Both the position numbers and the translations under genes were made by a program. A stretch of DNA of 64,000 bases, from NCBI RefSeq assembly GCF_003001815.1, contig NZ_PVMZ01000004.1:1-64000 (forward strand). Reading direction: 5' to 3'. Source of the DNA: Actinoplanes italicus. GTDB taxonomy: Bacteria > Actinomycetota > Actinomycetes > Mycobacteriales > Micromonosporaceae. Below the pieces are notes generated by a model. That model ran no database searches. It saw only the letters and a list, made by a program, of their open reading frames with translations, and was not told the origin of the DNA. Positions 47,958-55,681 of the stretch are shown piece after piece. Each line of letters opens with the position of its first letter. Position 1 is the stretch's first letter.

Positions 47958-49810
47958 CCGACCTCTCGGCCACGGTCGGCGCCGTCTGGAAGCAGGAGTC
48001 CGCGCGCATCGTCGCCGGGCTCCTGCGGCTGGTGCACGACGTCGGCCTGGCCGAGGAACTGGCACAGGACGCCCTGGTCGCCGCCCTCGAACAGTGGCCG
48101 GCGTCCGGCATCCCGGACAACCCCGGCGCGTGGCTCACCACCACCGCCAAGCGCCGGGCCGTGGACCACATCCGGCGGTCCCGCACGCAGGATCGGCTCG
48201 CCCCCGACCTGGCCCGGCTGCCTGAACCGACCGAGGACGACGTCCTGCGCCTGATGTTCACGTCGTGTCATCCGGTGCTCCCGACAGAGGCCCGGTTGGC
48301 GCTCACCCTGCGTGTCGTCGCCGGTCTGAGCCCCGCCGAGATCGCCCGCGCCTTCCTGGTCGGCGAGCAGGTGATCGCGCACCGCATCGCCGGGGCCAAG
48401 CGCACCCTCGCCGAGGCGAACGTCGCCTATGAGCCGTCCGCGCAGCTGTCGTCCGTACTCGAAGTCGTGTATCTGATCTTCAATGAGGGTTATGCGGCCA
48501 CCTCGGGCGCCGACCTGATCCGCGCCGACCTCTGCCTGGAGGCTCTGCGGCTCGGCCGGATGCTCGCCGTGCTCGCCCCTGGCGAGGCCGAGGTGCACGG
48601 TCTCGTGGCGCTCATGGAGATCCAGCAGTCCCGGTCGGCGGCGCGCACCGGTCCGTCCGGCGAGCCGATCCCGTTGCACGAGCAGAATCGTGGCCGGTGG
48701 GACCAGCTGCTCATCCGGCGCGGCTTCGCGGCGATGTTGCGCGCCCGGGAGGCGGGCGGTCCGACCGGCCCCTACGTGTTGCAGGCGGCGATCGCGGTCT
48801 GCCATACCGCCGAAGAGACCGATTGGGTACGGATAAGCACGCTTTACCAGGCTCTGGAGCGCCTGCTCCCGACCCCGGTCGTCCGGCTGAACCGTGCGGT
48901 GGCGGTCGCGTTCGCGTACGGCCCCCGAGCCGGCCTCGACCTGCTCGACGAACTGCGCGCCGACCCGCAGATGGCCGCCTACCACCTGCTGCCCGGAGTC
49001 CGCGGCGACCTGCTGATCCGCCTCGGCCGCCCGATCGAGGCCCGGCGGGAACTGGAACGGGCGGCGACCCTGGCCCGCAACACCGCCGAGCGCGACTTCC
49101 TGCTGCGCCGTGCGGCCGCCCTCGACGTGCCCGAGGAACACGGCCGCCTGCTCGGCCCGGCGGTGGCCGAGTTCCTCGCCCCGCTGCGCCCGGCCACCGC
49201 CCGCGCGTACGGCCAGACCCTGAACCGCATCACCCACCTCGCCGGTGACCGCACCCCTCTGGCCGGCCTGACCGCCGCCCGGCTCGCCGAGATCTTCACC
49301 CTGAGCTGGCCTGACGTGGCGCCGCGCACCTGGAACCGTCACGTGGCCGCGATCCGCTCCTTCGCCGGCTGGTCCGGTGAACCGTCGCTCGCCGCCGATC
49401 TCCAGCCCCGCCCGGTACCCGCAGGCATCGCGGACCGCAGCCCTCCGCCCGAGACCGACGCTCCGCCGGCGCTTCGTGAACGCGTGCTCTGGATCCTGCT
49501 GCGGGAGTCGGCCGCCAAGGCCGGGGCGGTGCTCGCCCTCAACGTCGAGGATCTGGACCTCGACGACCGCAGCGCCCGCGGCGCGACGATCGTCTGGCGC
49601 TCCGGTACGGCCGGCCTGCTCCCGGAGTTGATCGCCGGCCGTACCCGCGGCCCGCTCTTCCTCTCCGACCGGCGGCCCGGCCCCGGCCGCCCTCCCGCGC
49701 CCGCCGACCTCTGCCCGGAGACCGGCCGGCGTCGCCTCTCCTACGAGCGGGCCGCCTACCTGTGCAAACGCGCCACCGGCCACACCCTCGGCCGCCTGCG
49801 TCAGGCATGA
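47954..49810 (+). CDS. ECF42-like sigma factor fused to a degenerate tyrosine-integrase-like domain
   Basis: 618 aa. Residues 1-170 are sigma regions 2 and 4 (VGLAEELAQDALVAALEQWP, GLSPAEIARAFLVGEQVIAHRI). About 175-390 is the DUF6596/TPR-like extension of the ECF42 type (YLIFNEGYAATSG, RLNRAVAVAFAYGPRAGLDLL). About 395-618 matches a tyrosine recombinase: an N-terminal SAM-like part (PATARAYGQTLNRITHLAG, RTWNRHVAAIRSFAGW) and a catalytic-like part (LALNVEDLDLDDRSARG, LPELIAGRTRGPLFLSDRRPG, DLCPETGRRRLSYERAAYL). The first catalytic Arg is lost (AAKAGAVLAL), and the protein stops at box II (HTLGRLRQA), so no Tyr remains. One open frame throughout. Normal ECF42 proteins end near residue 400. Confidence 0.82.
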   Translation: MTDLSATVGAVWKQESARIVAGLLRLVHDVGLAEELAQDALVAALEQWPASGIPDNPGAWLTTTAKRRAVDHIRRSRTQDRLAPDLARLPEPTEDDVLRLMFTSCHPVLPTEARLALTLRVVAGLSPAEIARAFLVGEQVIAHRIAGAKRTLAEANVAYEPSAQLSSVLEVVYLIFNEGYAATSGADLIRADLCLEALRLGRMLAVLAPGEAEVHGLVALMEIQQSRSAARTGPSGEPIPLHEQNRGRWDQLLIRRGFAAMLRAREAGGPTGPYVLQAAIAVCHTAEETDWVRISTLYQALERLLPTPVVRLNRAVAVAFAYGPRAGLDLLDELRADPQMAAYHLLPGVRGDLLIRLGRPIEARRELERAATLARNTAERDFLLRRAAALDVPEEHGRLLGPAVAEFLAPLRPATARAYGQTLNRITHLAGDRTPLAGLTAARLAEIFTLSWPDVAPRTWNRHVAAIRSFAGWSGEPSLAADLQPRPVPAGIADRSPPPETDAPPALRERVLWILLRESAAKAGAVLALNVEDLDLDDRSARGATIVWRSGTAGLLPELIAGRTRGPLFLSDRRPGPGRPPAPADLCPETGRRRLSYERAAYLCKRATGHTLGRLRQA

Positions 49811-51213
49811 ACGCGGCCCCGCCCCGCGCCAACGGCCCGGGCGAGCGATCATGGGGTGTGGATTTCGACGTGCTGCTGGAGCGGCTCGCGGTCGACGAGC
49901 CGGAGGCCGAGCGGACGCTGGTCGAGGCCGGTGCGCCGGCGGTCGGCCCGGTGCTGGTCGAACTGTGTGACGAGTCCTCGGCCATTGCCTGGTATCGGCT
50001 CACCGCTGTGCTGCGGCGGATCGGTGTGGCGGCGTTCGCGCCGCTGGTCGACGCCCTCGCCGCGGCGCCGACGCCGGAGGTGGCTCGCCGATGCCGGTCC
50101 GCCTTCGCCGGCCTCGACGTGCCGGACACGGCGATCTACCGGTCGGCGCTGCGCCATCACAGTCCCGCGGTGCGTTTGGGCGCTGTGCACGCACTGCAGC
50201 GGTTGAAGGCGCGGGCGGAGCCGTTTCTGCCCGACCTCGTCGCGCTTTTCGAAGACCCCGACGCCGAGGTACGCGAGAGCGTGCGCTGGGCCTGTGGTGC
50301 GATCGGCCCGGCGGCCATTCCGGGACTGCGCGCGGTGCGGCGGGGTTCCGGACGCGCCCGCCGGGCGGCGTTGACGGCGCTCGCGGACATCGGTGGGTGG
50401 GACGCTCTGGACGCCGCCGACCAGCGAGCGGTCGCCCGGCTCATCGAGGTCAGGTCACCGGGGGAGACCCCTGAGCCGATGCATCTGTGCGGGTCCTGGT
50501 ACGCCGTGCCGTCGGCCATGGGACAGCAGGCGGTGCTGGACGCGTTCGCGCTGACCGAAGCGCGGCCGGTGACGATGCGGCTCGGCGCCTCCGCCTGGAC
50601 CAGCGACCACCACAACGGGGACGTCGGCGGGCACGGTCGCTGCTCGCGCATGTACGTCACACCGGCGCTGAACGGCTGGACGCTGGTCTTCGGCACCGTT
50701 CCGTCGGTGGCGCACATCGACGACGAGGCGGCGTTCCGGGAGGCGGTACGCGATCACTGCGCCCGGTTGAGCGGGCGGTTCGGAGTCGCCCACTGGTACG
50801 GCGCGAGCTGTGGTGACGGCTGGACCGCCTGGTGCCTGGCGGAGGGCGGAACGGTCATCGACCAGTACGACATCTTCGAGAGGGAACCGCCGGACGACGA
50901 CGATGAGCCGCCGGCCGCCGACGAGCCGGCGATCCGCTACTACGACGACTTCGTGCCCCGGACCGGGCGCCCGGCCGTCCTCTATGAACAGCTCGCCATC
51001 GACGGGTTCGGGGTGTCGCTCGCCGATCGGAGTCAGTGGGCGCGGCGCACGTACGACATCCCTGATCATGCCCATGCCACCGACGTCGCGGCCCGGCTCT
51101 CCGTCGACCCGGGCCGGCTCGGCCCGGACATCACCGTCACCGGCCGTGGGCTGCTCGCCCTGACCACCTGCGGGACCGGCCGGCCGAGTGTCGCGGGTGC
51201 GCTGGCGATCTGA
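49807..51213 (+). CDS. HEAT-repeat protein
   Basis: 468 aa. About residues 50-220 contain HEAT/PBS-lyase-like helical repeats (VRLGAVHALQRLKARAEPFLPDLVALFEDPDAEVRESVRWACGAIG). The second half is beta-rich, with Trp/Cys/Gly motifs (SAWTSDHHNGDVGGHGRCSRMYV, VAHWYGASCGDGWTAWCLAEGG) and an acidic segment REPPDDDDEPPAADEP. Family of the C-terminal half not recognised; similar proteins are often found near polymorphic toxin or immunity genes. ATG 49807 overlaps the sigma stop (ATGA); GTG 49858 is an alternative. Confidence 0.7.
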   Translation: MNAAPPRANGPGERSWGVDFDVLLERLAVDEPEAERTLVEAGAPAVGPVLVELCDESSAIAWYRLTAVLRRIGVAAFAPLVDALAAAPTPEVARRCRSAFAGLDVPDTAIYRSALRHHSPAVRLGAVHALQRLKARAEPFLPDLVALFEDPDAEVRESVRWACGAIGPAAIPGLRAVRRGSGRARRAALTALADIGGWDALDAADQRAVARLIEVRSPGETPEPMHLCGSWYAVPSAMGQQAVLDAFALTEARPVTMRLGASAWTSDHHNGDVGGHGRCSRMYVTPALNGWTLVFGTVPSVAHIDDEAAFREAVRDHCARLSGRFGVAHWYGASCGDGWTAWCLAEGGTVIDQYDIFEREPPDDDDEPPAADEPAIRYYDDFVPRTGRPAVLYEQLAIDGFGVSLADRSQWARRTYDIPDHAHATDVAARLSVDPGRLGPDITVTGRGLLALTTCGTGRPSVAGALAI

Positions 51214-51337
51214 GTCGGATCGACCGGATCGCCGGACACGGCCTCCGCGACCTCACGCACGAGCCGCCCGGTCAGAGCCGGCAGATGGTCCGCAGCGGTG
51301 GCTCACCGCGCCATGATTTCAGGCGTACTGTGACCGG

Positions 51338-52162
51338 ATGGATTTCGGGCTGTACGGGCTGCACCGTGACCGCAACGTCGATCCCGAGGTGCTGGCCCGG
51401 CGCGCCCGGCTGGCCGAGGAGGCGGGTTTCGAGTCGCTGTGGGTCGGCGACCACATCGCACTCCCGGCCGGAGAGGGCAACCCGCCCCGCCTGGAAGCCA
51501 TGATCGCGCTGACCTATCTCGCGGCCGTGACCAGCCGGGTCCGCCTCGGAGTCGGGCTCATCGTGCTCCCGCAGCGTCAGCCGGTGCTGCTGGCCAAGCA
51601 GCTGACCTCATTGGACGTGCTGTCCGGTGGCCGGCTGACGGTCGCCGTCGGCGCGGGTTACGTCGAGCCGGAACTCAACGCCATGGGTGTGACGCTGTCC
51701 GAGCGGGGTGCCCGCACCGACGAATACCTGGCCGTGATGCGGGCGTTGTGGGGCTCCGCGCCGTCGTTCACCGGCCGGTTCGTGTCGTACGACGGTGTCG
51801 TCCAGCACCCGTCACCGGTCCAGCGCCCGCACCCGCCGATCGTGGTCGGGGGCCACTCGCCCGCCGCGTACCGCCGGGCCGTCCGGCAGGGGAGTGGCTG
51901 GTACGGCTGGGGTCTGTCCCCCGACGAGACCGCGCAGTCGGTGCGCACCCTGGCCGAGACCGCCCGTGGCGGGCAGCGGCCGGCCGGGCTGGGCGAGCTG
52001 GAGATCACGCTCACGCCGTCGGAGGTGCCGGACCTCGACACGGTCCGCCGGTACGCCGACGCGGGCGTCGACCGGCTGATCATCGAACTGGAGGGCATCG
52101 ACGACGACGAGGTCGACGGCGTGATCGCCTCGGTCGGGGAGAAGCTGGTCGGCCAGGTCTGA
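51338..52162 (+). CDS. LLM class F420-dependent oxidoreductase
   Basis: 274 aa. Luciferase-like fold: ARLAEEAGFESLWVGDHIALP, YLAAVTSRVRLGVGLIVLPQRQPVLLAKQLTSLDVLSGGRLTVAVGAGYVEPEL and PPIVVGGHSPAAYRRA. This is the subgroup annotated TIGR03619-like F420 oxidoreductases. It uses coenzyme F420 or FMN; the substrate is unknown. ATG 51338 lies 6 nt after TACTGT (51326-51331), so probably leaderless. Followed after 14 bp by the serine hydrolase. Confidence 0.88.
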   Translation: MDFGLYGLHRDRNVDPEVLARRARLAEEAGFESLWVGDHIALPAGEGNPPRLEAMIALTYLAAVTSRVRLGVGLIVLPQRQPVLLAKQLTSLDVLSGGRLTVAVGAGYVEPELNAMGVTLSERGARTDEYLAVMRALWGSAPSFTGRFVSYDGVVQHPSPVQRPHPPIVVGGHSPAAYRRAVRQGSGWYGWGLSPDETAQSVRTLAETARGGQRPAGLGELEITLTPSEVPDLDTVRRYADAGVDRLIIELEGIDDDEVDGVIASVGEKLVGQV

Positions 52163-52176
52163 TCCACTCGACCGTC

Positions 52177-53145
52177 ATGGGCTTCGAACAGGACTGGCGG
52201 AACCTGGTCCAGGGCGACGATCGGATCTCCGCTGCCGGGGTCGCGGCCGGCCGGCCCGGCGGCGACGTCTGGACCGACGGCGACGACCTGCTCTTTCCGG
52301 CGTGCTCGATCAGCAAGCACGTCACCGCGTTCGGGACGCTGCGGCTGGTCGCCGACCGGGTACTCGACCTCGACGCGGACGTCAACACGTACCTCGGCTC
52401 CTGGCGGCTTCCGGGAGACGGCACGGTGACCGTGCGGCAGCTGCTCGCCCACACCGCGGGCCTGACCAGCAACTGGTTCCCCGGATACGCGGCGGGCGCA
52501 CCCGTACCCTCGATGGCTCAGATCCTCCGGGGTGAGCCGCCGGCCAACACGCCACCGGTCCGGCGGGAGCTGCCTCCGGGCACCGAGTTCCGGTACTCCG
52601 GCAGCCACTACGCCGTCCTCGAGCAGCTTCTCAGAGACGTGACCGGGACCCCGTTCGAGGAGCTGATGGCGGCGCTCGTGCTGGAACCGGTGGGCATGGT
52701 GGACAGCAGCTTCGACCAGGGTTTCCCGTACGTCCATCGCGAACGCGCCGCCCGCGGCCAGTCCGGTGGTGTCCCGATACCGGGCGGCTGGCACACGCAG
52801 CCGGAGCTGGCCGGTGCCGGTCTGTGGAGCACGCCGGCCGACCTGGTCCGGCTGGAGTGCGAGATCCTCCGTGCGGCCGCGGGTGAATCCGCCCTGCTCG
52901 CACCGGAGCTGGCCGTGCAGATGCTGACGCCGCAGGTCCCCGGTGGGTTCGGGCTCGGCACCGAGCTCGGCGAGGGGTGTTTCGGGCACACCGGGCAGAA
53001 CACCGGCTACAACTGCCTCTCGTTCGCCTGGCCCGGGTCGGGCACGGCCGTGGCCGTGATGACGAACGCCGAGGACTGCGGCGACACGCTGCGCGTCCTC
53101 TTCGAACTGGCCGGCCGCCGGTGTCGGACCTCGGATAGTGGGTAG
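52177..53145 (+). CDS. Serine hydrolase, beta-lactamase/class C family
   Basis: 322 aa. SxxK at S44-K47 (ACSISKHV), Tyr box YSGSHYAVLEQLL (YSG for YxN), and GHTGQNTGY as the third motif. These are class C beta-lactamase/PBP-like esterases or peptidases. No signal peptide, so it is probably a cytosolic esterase or amidase rather than a beta-lactamase. It follows the LLM gene by 14 bp and is likely co-transcribed. Confidence 0.86.
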   Translation: MGFEQDWRNLVQGDDRISAAGVAAGRPGGDVWTDGDDLLFPACSISKHVTAFGTLRLVADRVLDLDADVNTYLGSWRLPGDGTVTVRQLLAHTAGLTSNWFPGYAAGAPVPSMAQILRGEPPANTPPVRRELPPGTEFRYSGSHYAVLEQLLRDVTGTPFEELMAALVLEPVGMVDSSFDQGFPYVHRERAARGQSGGVPIPGGWHTQPELAGAGLWSTPADLVRLECEILRAAAGESALLAPELAVQMLTPQVPGGFGLGTELGEGCFGHTGQNTGYNCLSFAWPGSGTAVAVMTNAEDCGDTLRVLFELAGRRCRTSDSG

Positions 53146-53184
53146 AAACCCTTCGATGGCCTGAAGTTCGGTGGGAGGTGGAGC

Positions 53185-54195
53185 GTGCGCGGGACCACGT
53201 CGGCGACGGCGGGACGGCGCATCGTCCAGCTTCTGCTGATGATCGGACTGTTCGCCGGCGCCTACCTGGCCCTGAGCATGTTCGACCACGCCGCCCGCGC
53301 CGACGAGGGGAATCCGGCCGCGATCCCGAAGCCGTCCGTCGGCACCGGAGAGATCGCCGCCGTCCCGCGAGCCGCGAAGGCCTCGACCACCGGCCGGAGG
53401 TCCATTCCGGTGCCGGCGGAGACGCCGGCCGTCAGGAAGCCGGTGCGGATCGGCAATCCGGCCGTCAGGAAGCCGCCGGTGCGGATCGAGAAGGCGGCGA
53501 TTCGGAAGGCCGTTCCGGTGCGGGTGGCGAAGCCGGAGATACGGACGGCGGCGCCGCTGAAGATCGTGAAGCCGCGTGTCGCCCTGCCGGTGGTGGAGAC
53601 GCGTGCGGTCCGGCCGCGGGTCGTGCTGCGAGAGGCCACCACGGCGGTGGAGACGCTTGCGGTCCGGTCGCGGGAGGCCCTGCGAGAGACCACCGCGGCG
53701 GTACGGCACGCGGCCGGCCGGACGGCGCCGGCGATGGTGGCCACGTTGCCCGTGACTGCTTCCGGCGTACCGGCGGGTGGTTCTGATCTTGCCGTTCTGC
53801 CGGCTCGGGCTTCGGTTGTCGTGGGCGCCGCCCAAGCCTCGCCCCCGGCGGCTCCCGTCGGCTCACCTGTCGTGAAGCCGCGGGCGGCTCCCGCCGGGTC
53901 ACCGGTCGTGAAGCCGCAGGCGACTCCCGGCGGGTCACCGGCAGTGAAGAGGCCGGCGGCGGTCGACGCGGCGGTCGAACCTCGCGCGAACGAGGACGGG
54001 CCCGGTCCCGCCTCGCCACCGCCCTCGGACGGTCAGTGTGCCGCCGCGGGCCCGTCGCAGAGCTCCGGCGGCGCGTCGCCGATGAGTGCCGGCCCCTCGT
54101 CGTGGTGGCCCGGACTGTCGGCCGCCACTGTCCCGCCTTCCACGAATGTGCACGTCACCGGGCGATCCGTCCGGTATTGCGGTCCTCCCAGCTGA
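53185..54195 (+). CDS. Exported low-complexity Pro/Val/Arg/Lys-rich protein
   Basis: 336 aa. Signal sequence or anchor at about 12-35 (IVQLLLMIGLFAGAYLALSMF). The rest is composed of short repeated blocks such as VRKPVRIGNPAVRKPPVRIEK, VETRAVRPRVVLRE and APAGSPVVKPQ. Strongly basic in the middle; ends in VRYCGPPS. Family not recognised; may span or coat the cell wall. GTG 53185 follows GGGAGG. Confidence 0.6.
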   Translation: MRGTTSATAGRRIVQLLLMIGLFAGAYLALSMFDHAARADEGNPAAIPKPSVGTGEIAAVPRAAKASTTGRRSIPVPAETPAVRKPVRIGNPAVRKPPVRIEKAAIRKAVPVRVAKPEIRTAAPLKIVKPRVALPVVETRAVRPRVVLREATTAVETLAVRSREALRETTAAVRHAAGRTAPAMVATLPVTASGVPAGGSDLAVLPARASVVVGAAQASPPAAPVGSPVVKPRAAPAGSPVVKPQATPGGSPAVKRPAAVDAAVEPRANEDGPGPASPPPSDGQCAAAGPSQSSGGASPMSAGPSSWWPGLSAATVPPSTNVHVTGRSVRYCGPPS

Positions 54196-54311
54196 TCACG
54201 CGGCCCGGAATCGGGCGGCGCCGGTGACTCGACCCGGTGGCGCCTCCTCCCGCCGGCCTCCTGCTCGGATGCCGGCGTCCCCCGCACGGAAACCCTGGCT
54301 GGGAGGCCTTC

Positions 54312-54920
54312 GTGATCCGCATTCTGCTCGTCGAACCGATGAATCTGCTGCGCGGCGCCCTCGCCGCGACCCTGTCACTGGAAGAGGACCTGACCGTCGT
54401 CGCCGAACTGGGCCGCCTTCACGAGGCGCTCGGCATGGCCCGCGCCGTCCCGCCGGACGTGGCGGTCGTCGACATCGCACTGCTGGCCGGTGACGGCCTG
54501 CAACTGCTCGCCCGCCTCGGCGCGGAGCATCCCGGCTGCGCGACGCTGGTGCTGGCCGGCCCGGACGCTCCGGGACGGGTCACCCGCGCGCTGGACGGCC
54601 ACGTCCGCGGCGTGATCGGCACCCAGGCCGCGCCCCGGGAGTTGATCCGGGCCATCCGCCGGCTGTCGCGGGGCGAACGGGTCATCGACGCCCGCCTGGC
54701 CGTGGCCATGGTCGCCGCGGGCCGCAGCCCGCTGTCGGCGCGCGAGGCCGACGTGCTGCGGGTCGCCGGCTCCGGGATGCCCTCCGCGGAGGTCGCCGCC
54801 ACGCTGCACCTGACGGCCGGAACCGTCCGCAACTACCTGTCGGTGATCCTGCGCAAGACCGGAACCCGCAACCGCCTCGAAGCGGTCCGGGTCGCCGAGG
54901 ACGCGGGCTGGCTCGCATGA
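54312..54920 (+). CDS. NarL/DesR-type response regulator
   Basis: 202 aa. A receiver domain beginning IRILLVEPMNLLRGALAATLS, with VDIALLAGDGLQLLARL in the phospho-acceptor region; the usual second acidic residue of the DD pair is E/P, so the pocket is atypical. LuxR HTH at about 140-195 (LSAREADVLRVAGSGMPSAEVAATLHLTAGTVRNYLSVIL). No kinase adjacent. GTG 54312 follows GGGAGG. Confidence 0.85.
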   Translation: MIRILLVEPMNLLRGALAATLSLEEDLTVVAELGRLHEALGMARAVPPDVAVVDIALLAGDGLQLLARLGAEHPGCATLVLAGPDAPGRVTRALDGHVRGVIGTQAAPRELIRAIRRLSRGERVIDARLAVAMVAAGRSPLSAREADVLRVAGSGMPSAEVAATLHLTAGTVRNYLSVILRKTGTRNRLEAVRVAEDAGWLA

Positions 54921-55037
54921 CCGGCCGACATGACAGGGGGCACCCCGGACCGATGACAGAACTCACTGTGGCGGGCGCCGGAACACATCGAGGCTTGTCG
55001 GTGTAACCCGGAACCGGATGTGAACCAGGGAGGAACC

Positions 55038-55601
55038 GTGACACACCGCCAACGGCTCTCGATGATCGTCGTCATGCTGCTCGCGGCGCTGGGGCTGGCC
55101 GCCACCGGCACCGGCGCCGCCGCCGCCCCACAGACCCGCACGGTCGCGCCGCCCGCCGCGGCCGCCGTGCCGAGCGCGCCGATCACCGGCACCTTCACCG
55201 ATGCGGCGGGCGGCACCGGCTCGTTCGCGGGCAGCTTCACGCCGACCGCCTTCGCGGCCCGCGACGGTGACGTGGTGGCCACCGGAACACTGACCGGAAC
55301 GCTCACCGACTCGACCGGCGCCACGGTCGGCACCGTCGAGGAGACCGTCACCACGCCCGCGGCCGTCGCTCAGGCGACCTGCCGGATCCTGGACCTCACC
55401 CTCGGCCCGCTGCACCTGGACCTGCTCGGGCTCGTGGTCGACCTGAACCAGGTCCACCTCGTGATCAACGCGGTGTCCGGGGCCGGCAACCTGGTCGGCA
55501 ACCTGCTGTGCGCGATCGCCGGCCTGCTCGACCCGTTCCCCAGCGCCGACGCACTGGCCGCACTTCTCAACCTGCTGCTGGCGCTGCTCGGACGCGCCTG
55601 A
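55038..55601 (+). CDS. Secreted protein with GPLxLxLLGL motif
   Basis: 187 aa. Signal peptide ending GAAAA (about 31), then beta-rich GTFTDAAGGTGSFAGSFTPTAFAAR, then a conserved C-terminal block CRILDLTLGPLHLDLLGLVVDLNQVHLVI, then GAGNLVGNLLCAIAGLLDP. Homologues are common in actinomycetes as hypothetical secreted proteins; no known function. GTG 55038 with GGGAGG upstream. A terminator follows. Confidence 0.78.
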   Translation: MTHRQRLSMIVVMLLAALGLAATGTGAAAAPQTRTVAPPAAAAVPSAPITGTFTDAAGGTGSFAGSFTPTAFAARDGDVVATGTLTGTLTDSTGATVGTVEETVTTPAAVAQATCRILDLTLGPLHLDLLGLVVDLNQVHLVINAVSGAGNLVGNLLCAIAGLLDPFPSADALAALLNLLLALLGRA

Positions 55602-55621
55602 TCCGCGCCCGCACCTGATCG

Positions 55622-55664
55622 ACCGTGGACACGGCCGCCCCTGCCCGGCGGTCGTGTCCACGGT
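55622..55664. terminator. Hairpin terminator between convergent genes
   Basis: ACCGTGGACACG (55622-55633) pairs with CGTGTCCACGGT (55653-55664); the stem extends further inside. It is followed by TTTC and by a 16-bp direct duplication (TTTCAGGCGGCAGGGG) covering the stop of the convergent GGDEF gene. Confidence 0.8.
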
Positions 55665-55681
55665 TTCAGGCGGCAGGGGTT

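Noticed and set aside
47954..49810. Functional site-specific integrase
   Set aside because: The catalytic Arg of box I is missing and the protein ends before the remaining His/Arg/Tyr residues.
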